From the NCBI RefSeq assembly GCF_001570545.1, contig NZ_BBXD01000032.1, positions 1-43,462 on the forward strand: 43,462 nucleotides of DNA. Reading direction: 5' to 3'. Of the stretch, positions 41,341 to 43,462 are shown piece by piece (position 1 is the first letter of the stretch; each line of letters starts with the position of its first letter). A program made the position numbers and the translations under genes. The notes below the pieces were generated by a model. The model was not told the origin of the DNA and ran no database searches. It was given only the letters and a program-made list of their open reading frames with translations. Source of the stretch: Herbidospora mongoliensis. Its GTDB lineage: Bacteria > Actinomycetota > Actinomycetes > Streptosporangiales > Streptosporangiaceae.

Positions 41341-41406
41341 TCATTACGCGCTCATCGCCGGGCAATTCGCCGCTGGCGGCTCAGTTCGAGAACGCGTGGT
41401 TACCGG
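41341..41406. promoter_or_regulatory. Candidate operators in the PKS/SnoaL divergent region
   Basis: TCATTAC (41341), TCATCGC (41352) and CAATTCG (41363) are imperfect heptamers at 11-bp steps, and GGTTACCGG lies at 41398-41406, about 75 bp before the PKS start. The GTTACCG core equals sites elsewhere in the cluster. Promoter hexamers are not clear. Confidence 0.35.
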
Positions 41407-41478
41407 CCCGGAATTAATGTGCGAGGTCGATCGCCGCTTCAGGCGCTTTCGATTCGGGGAGACGAAAGGCGTTAAGCG

Positions 41479-43462
41479 ATGACCATTGTTGATCCGGCTG
41501 CCGGGGCCGACCGGGACCGGGCCGTCGCCATTGTCGGGATCTCCTGCCGGCTTCCGGGCGCCGATTCCCCGGCACTTTTCTGGGAACTGCTGCGCACCGG
41601 GAGGAGCGCGATCGGGGACGCCCCGGCCGACCGCTGGGACCGGGCGGTGGCGCCCGCCGCCCGCCGGGGCGGTTTCCTCGACGCGGTCGGGGACTTCGAC
41701 GCGGACTTCTTCGGTATCTCCCCGCGCGAGGCCGCCGGCATGGATCCGCAGCAGCGCCTGGTGCTGGAACTGGTGTGGGAGGCGTTGGAGGACGGCCGCA
41801 TCGTGCCCGCCTCGCTGCGTGACGGCGACACCTCGATGTACGTCGGAACGCTCCGCGATGACTACTCGGGCCTGGTTCAGCGGCAGGGTCTTTCGGAGAT
41901 CACCCAGCACACCATCACCGGCGTGAACCGGGGGGTCATCGCCAACCGGGTCTCCTATTTCCTCGGGTTGCGCGGTGCCAGCCTCACCGTGGACACCGCC
42001 CAGTCGTCGTCACTGGTCGCGCTCCATCTGGCTGCCGAGTCCCTCCGGGCGGGCGACGCGGGCCTGTCGATCGTCGCCGGGGTGAACCTCAACCTCACCG
42101 CCGAGAGCGCGGTCACCGCCGAACGTTTCGGCGGACTGTCCCCGGACGGTCTGTGCTTCACCTTCGACGCTCGCGCCAACGGTTTCGTCCGTGGGGAGGG
42201 CGGGGTGGTCGTGGTCCTCAAGCGGCTGGCCGACGCGCTCGCCGACGGCGACCGTGTCCATGCCGTACTGCGCGGCGGCGCGGTCAACAACGACGGCGCC
42301 ACCCCCGGCCTCACCGTGCCGGGGCGGGACGCGCAGGAACAGGTGATCCGGCAGGCCTACGATCACGCCGGCGTCGCTCCGGAGAGGGTCCAGTACGTGG
42401 AGCTGCACGGCACGGGCACTCGCGTCGGCGACCCCATCGAGGCGGCCGCGCTGGGGGCGGCGCTCGGCGCGGCCCGCGACCCCGGTGTGCCGCTGCTCGT
42501 CGGATCGGCCAAGACGAACGTCGGCCATTTGGAAGGCGCCGCCGGTCTGGTCGGCCTGCTGAAGGTCGTGCTGAGCATCAGGAACCGGGAGTTGCCGCCC
42601 AGCCTGAACTTCGAGACGCCGAACCCCGCCATCGCCCTCGACCTGCTCAACCTGAGCGTGCAAACCGAACTCGCCGCCTGGCCCCGCCCGGACGAGCCGC
42701 TGGTGGCGGGGGTCAGCTCGTTCGGCATGGGCGGCACCAACTGCCACGTCGTGGTCACCGAAGCGCCTGCCGTCGAGGCCGCTGGGGAGCGGGCGCGCCC
42801 GGGACTCCTGCCGTGGCTGCTGTCGGGCCGCGACGAGGCGGCGCTGAGGGCGCAGGCGGCGGCGTTGACGGACCTCACGGCGGATCCTCTGGACGTCGGC
42901 GCCTCGCTGCTCACCCGGTCGGTGTTCGGGTATCGCGCGGTGGTGGTGGGGGCTGATCGTGCGGAGCTGGTGTCGGGTTTGGAGGCGTTGGGGGCCGGTC
43001 TGCCGGGTGTGGTGTCCGGTGTGGCGGGTGATGGTCGTCTGGGGTGGGTTTTCTCTGGTCAGGGTGCTCAGCGGGTGGGTATGGGGGCGGGCCTTGCCGG
43101 GGTGTTTCCGGTGTTCGCTGAGGTGTTCGGGGAGGTGTGCGGTCGGTTCGAGGGACTGGCTGAGGTGATCGCTTCGGGTGAGGGCTTGGAGCGGACGGGT
43201 TGGGCTCAGCCGGGATTGTTCGCGGTCGAGGTGGCGCTGGCCCGGTTGCTGGAGTCGTGGGGTGTGCGGCCGGATGTGGTGGTCGGTCATTCGATCGGTG
43301 AGGTCGCTGCCGCGCACGTCGCTGGGGTGCTGTCGCTGTCTGATGCGGTTCGCCTGGTGGAGGCGCGTGGTCGGCTGATGCAGGCGCTGCCGGAGGGTGG
43401 GGCGATGTGGGCGCTGCAAGCCTCCGAAGAGGAAGTCGTCCCGCATCTGTTCGGGCGGGTGG
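41479..43462 (+). CDS. Modular type I polyketide synthase, loading module KSQ-AT (3' end outside window)
   Basis: 661 residues are visible from the ATG at 41479 (GAAAGG upstream); the frame is open to the window edge. There is no long docking segment before the ketosynthase, which begins with DRAVAIVGISCRLPGADSP, as expected for the first protein of an assembly line. The KS active-site motif reads VDTAQSSSLVALH: Gln175 replaces the nucleophilic Cys, with His310 (ELHGTGT), Lys345 and His350 (KTNVGH) retained. Such KSQ domains decarboxylate malonyl- or methylmalonyl-ACP to prime the line. After a linker the acyltransferase starts at LGWVFSGQGAQRVGM, with catalytic Ser605 in VVGHSIGEVAAAHVAG. 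GHSIGE is usual for malonyl specificity, so acetate is the likely starter. Codon usage shifts near 42930, from C-ending to G/T-ending codons. Confidence 0.93.
   Translation, partial: MTIVDPAAGADRDRAVAIVGISCRLPGADSPALFWELLRTGRSAIGDAPADRWDRAVAPAARRGGFLDAVGDFDADFFGISPREAAGMDPQQRLVLELVWEALEDGRIVPASLRDGDTSMYVGTLRDDYSGLVQRQGLSEITQHTITGVNRGVIANRVSYFLGLRGASLTVDTAQSSSLVALHLAAESLRAGDAGLSIVAGVNLNLTAESAVTAERFGGLSPDGLCFTFDARANGFVRGEGGVVVVLKRLADALADGDRVHAVLRGGAVNNDGATPGLTVPGRDAQEQVIRQAYDHAGVAPERVQYVELHGTGTRVGDPIEAAALGAALGAARDPGVPLLVGSAKTNVGHLEGAAGLVGLLKVVLSIRNRELPPSLNFETPNPAIALDLLNLSVQTELAAWPRPDEPLVAGVSSFGMGGTNCHVVVTEAPAVEAAGERARPGLLPWLLSGRDEAALRAQAAALTDLTADPLDVGASLLTRSVFGYRAVVVGADRAELVSGLEALGAGLPGVVSGVAGDGRLGWVFSGQGAQRVGMGAGLAGVFPVFAEVFGEVCGRFEGLAEVIASGEGLERTGWAQPGLFAVEVALARLLESWGVRPDVVVGHSIGEVAAAHVAGVLSLSDAVRLVEARGRLMQALPEGGAMWALQASEEEVVPHLFGRV

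Noticed and set aside
42010-43446. 478-residue frame on the minus strand
   Set aside because: Antisense to the PKS; Arg/His/Gln-rich artefact of GC-rich coding DNA.
1-43462. CRISPR array, tRNA or rRNA genes
   Set aside because: No regularly spaced repeats of CRISPR type and no tRNA or rRNA signatures were noticed on either strand while reading.
41479-43462. Iterative (enediyne- or PUFA-type) PKS
   Set aside because: The KSQ motif, KS-AT order and linker fit a modular loading module; no iterative-type KS features are seen.

Overview
The window is high-GC actinomycete DNA. Mycothiol-linked families (an Rv2466c-like thioredoxin-fold protein and a TIGR03086 protein), a SARP regulator and modular polyketide synthase style all point to Actinomycetota, and the mix of DUF6247, DUF421, IS110 and IS1182-type elements fits a Streptosporangiaceae/Thermomonosporaceae-like genome. 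That family-level placement is inference.

The left part (1 to about 21 kb) is an accessory zone rich in mobile and broken genes. It holds the 3' end of an IS630 transposase beside a PucR-regulator remnant, a 9.4-kb Sec-type RHS/YD-repeat protein with a lower-GC C-terminal tip and an overlapping lipoprotein gene that may be its immunity partner, and a RelE-like/DUF6247 toxin-antitoxin pair. It continues with two unknown small genes, an intact IS110-family element abutting an IS3-family fragment, and a series of interrupted genes: a STAND NTPase, a protoglobin with an in-frame TGA, an unknown protein, and a XdhC with several frame changes.

The right part (about 21.2 kb to the end) looks like the left flank and start of a type I polyketide gene cluster. 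It contains a flavin reductase, a class III aminotransferase, a type II thioesterase, a DsbA/Rv2466c-like protein, a three-gene PaoABC-type molybdenum aldehyde oxidoreductase operon, a DHA2 exporter and an ECF sigma factor operon. A PimR-like SARP/cyclase-domain/ATPase-like regulator follows, then a MonCI/PyrE3-type FAD oxidoreductase, two paralogous SnoaL-like proteins, a Tat-signal flavin amine oxidase and a flavin-dependent (HsaA/HpaB-like) monooxygenase. The first 661 residues of a modular PKS run off the right edge. Its ketosynthase has Gln in place of the active-site Cys (KSQ), so this is a loading module that decarboxylates its own extender, and the following AT has the GHSIGE signature typical of malonyl specificity.

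As inferred, the PKS builds a reduced polyketide from an acetate starter. The flavin reductase supplies reduced flavin to the HsaA-like oxygenase, the FAD oxidoreductase and SnoaL-like pair act on the polyketide (epoxidation/cyclisation is possible), TEII clears stalled carriers and the DHA2 protein exports product. An RTTACCG/CGGTAAY motif recurs in the intergenic regions of this right part, and three 11-bp-spaced copies or near-copies sit over the -35 of the FAD oxidoreductase gene, so a shared regulator (possibly the SARP) is likely. A 794-bp deleted IS1182-type element sits exactly between the stop codons of the aminotransferase and thioesterase genes, flanked by CTAG duplications.
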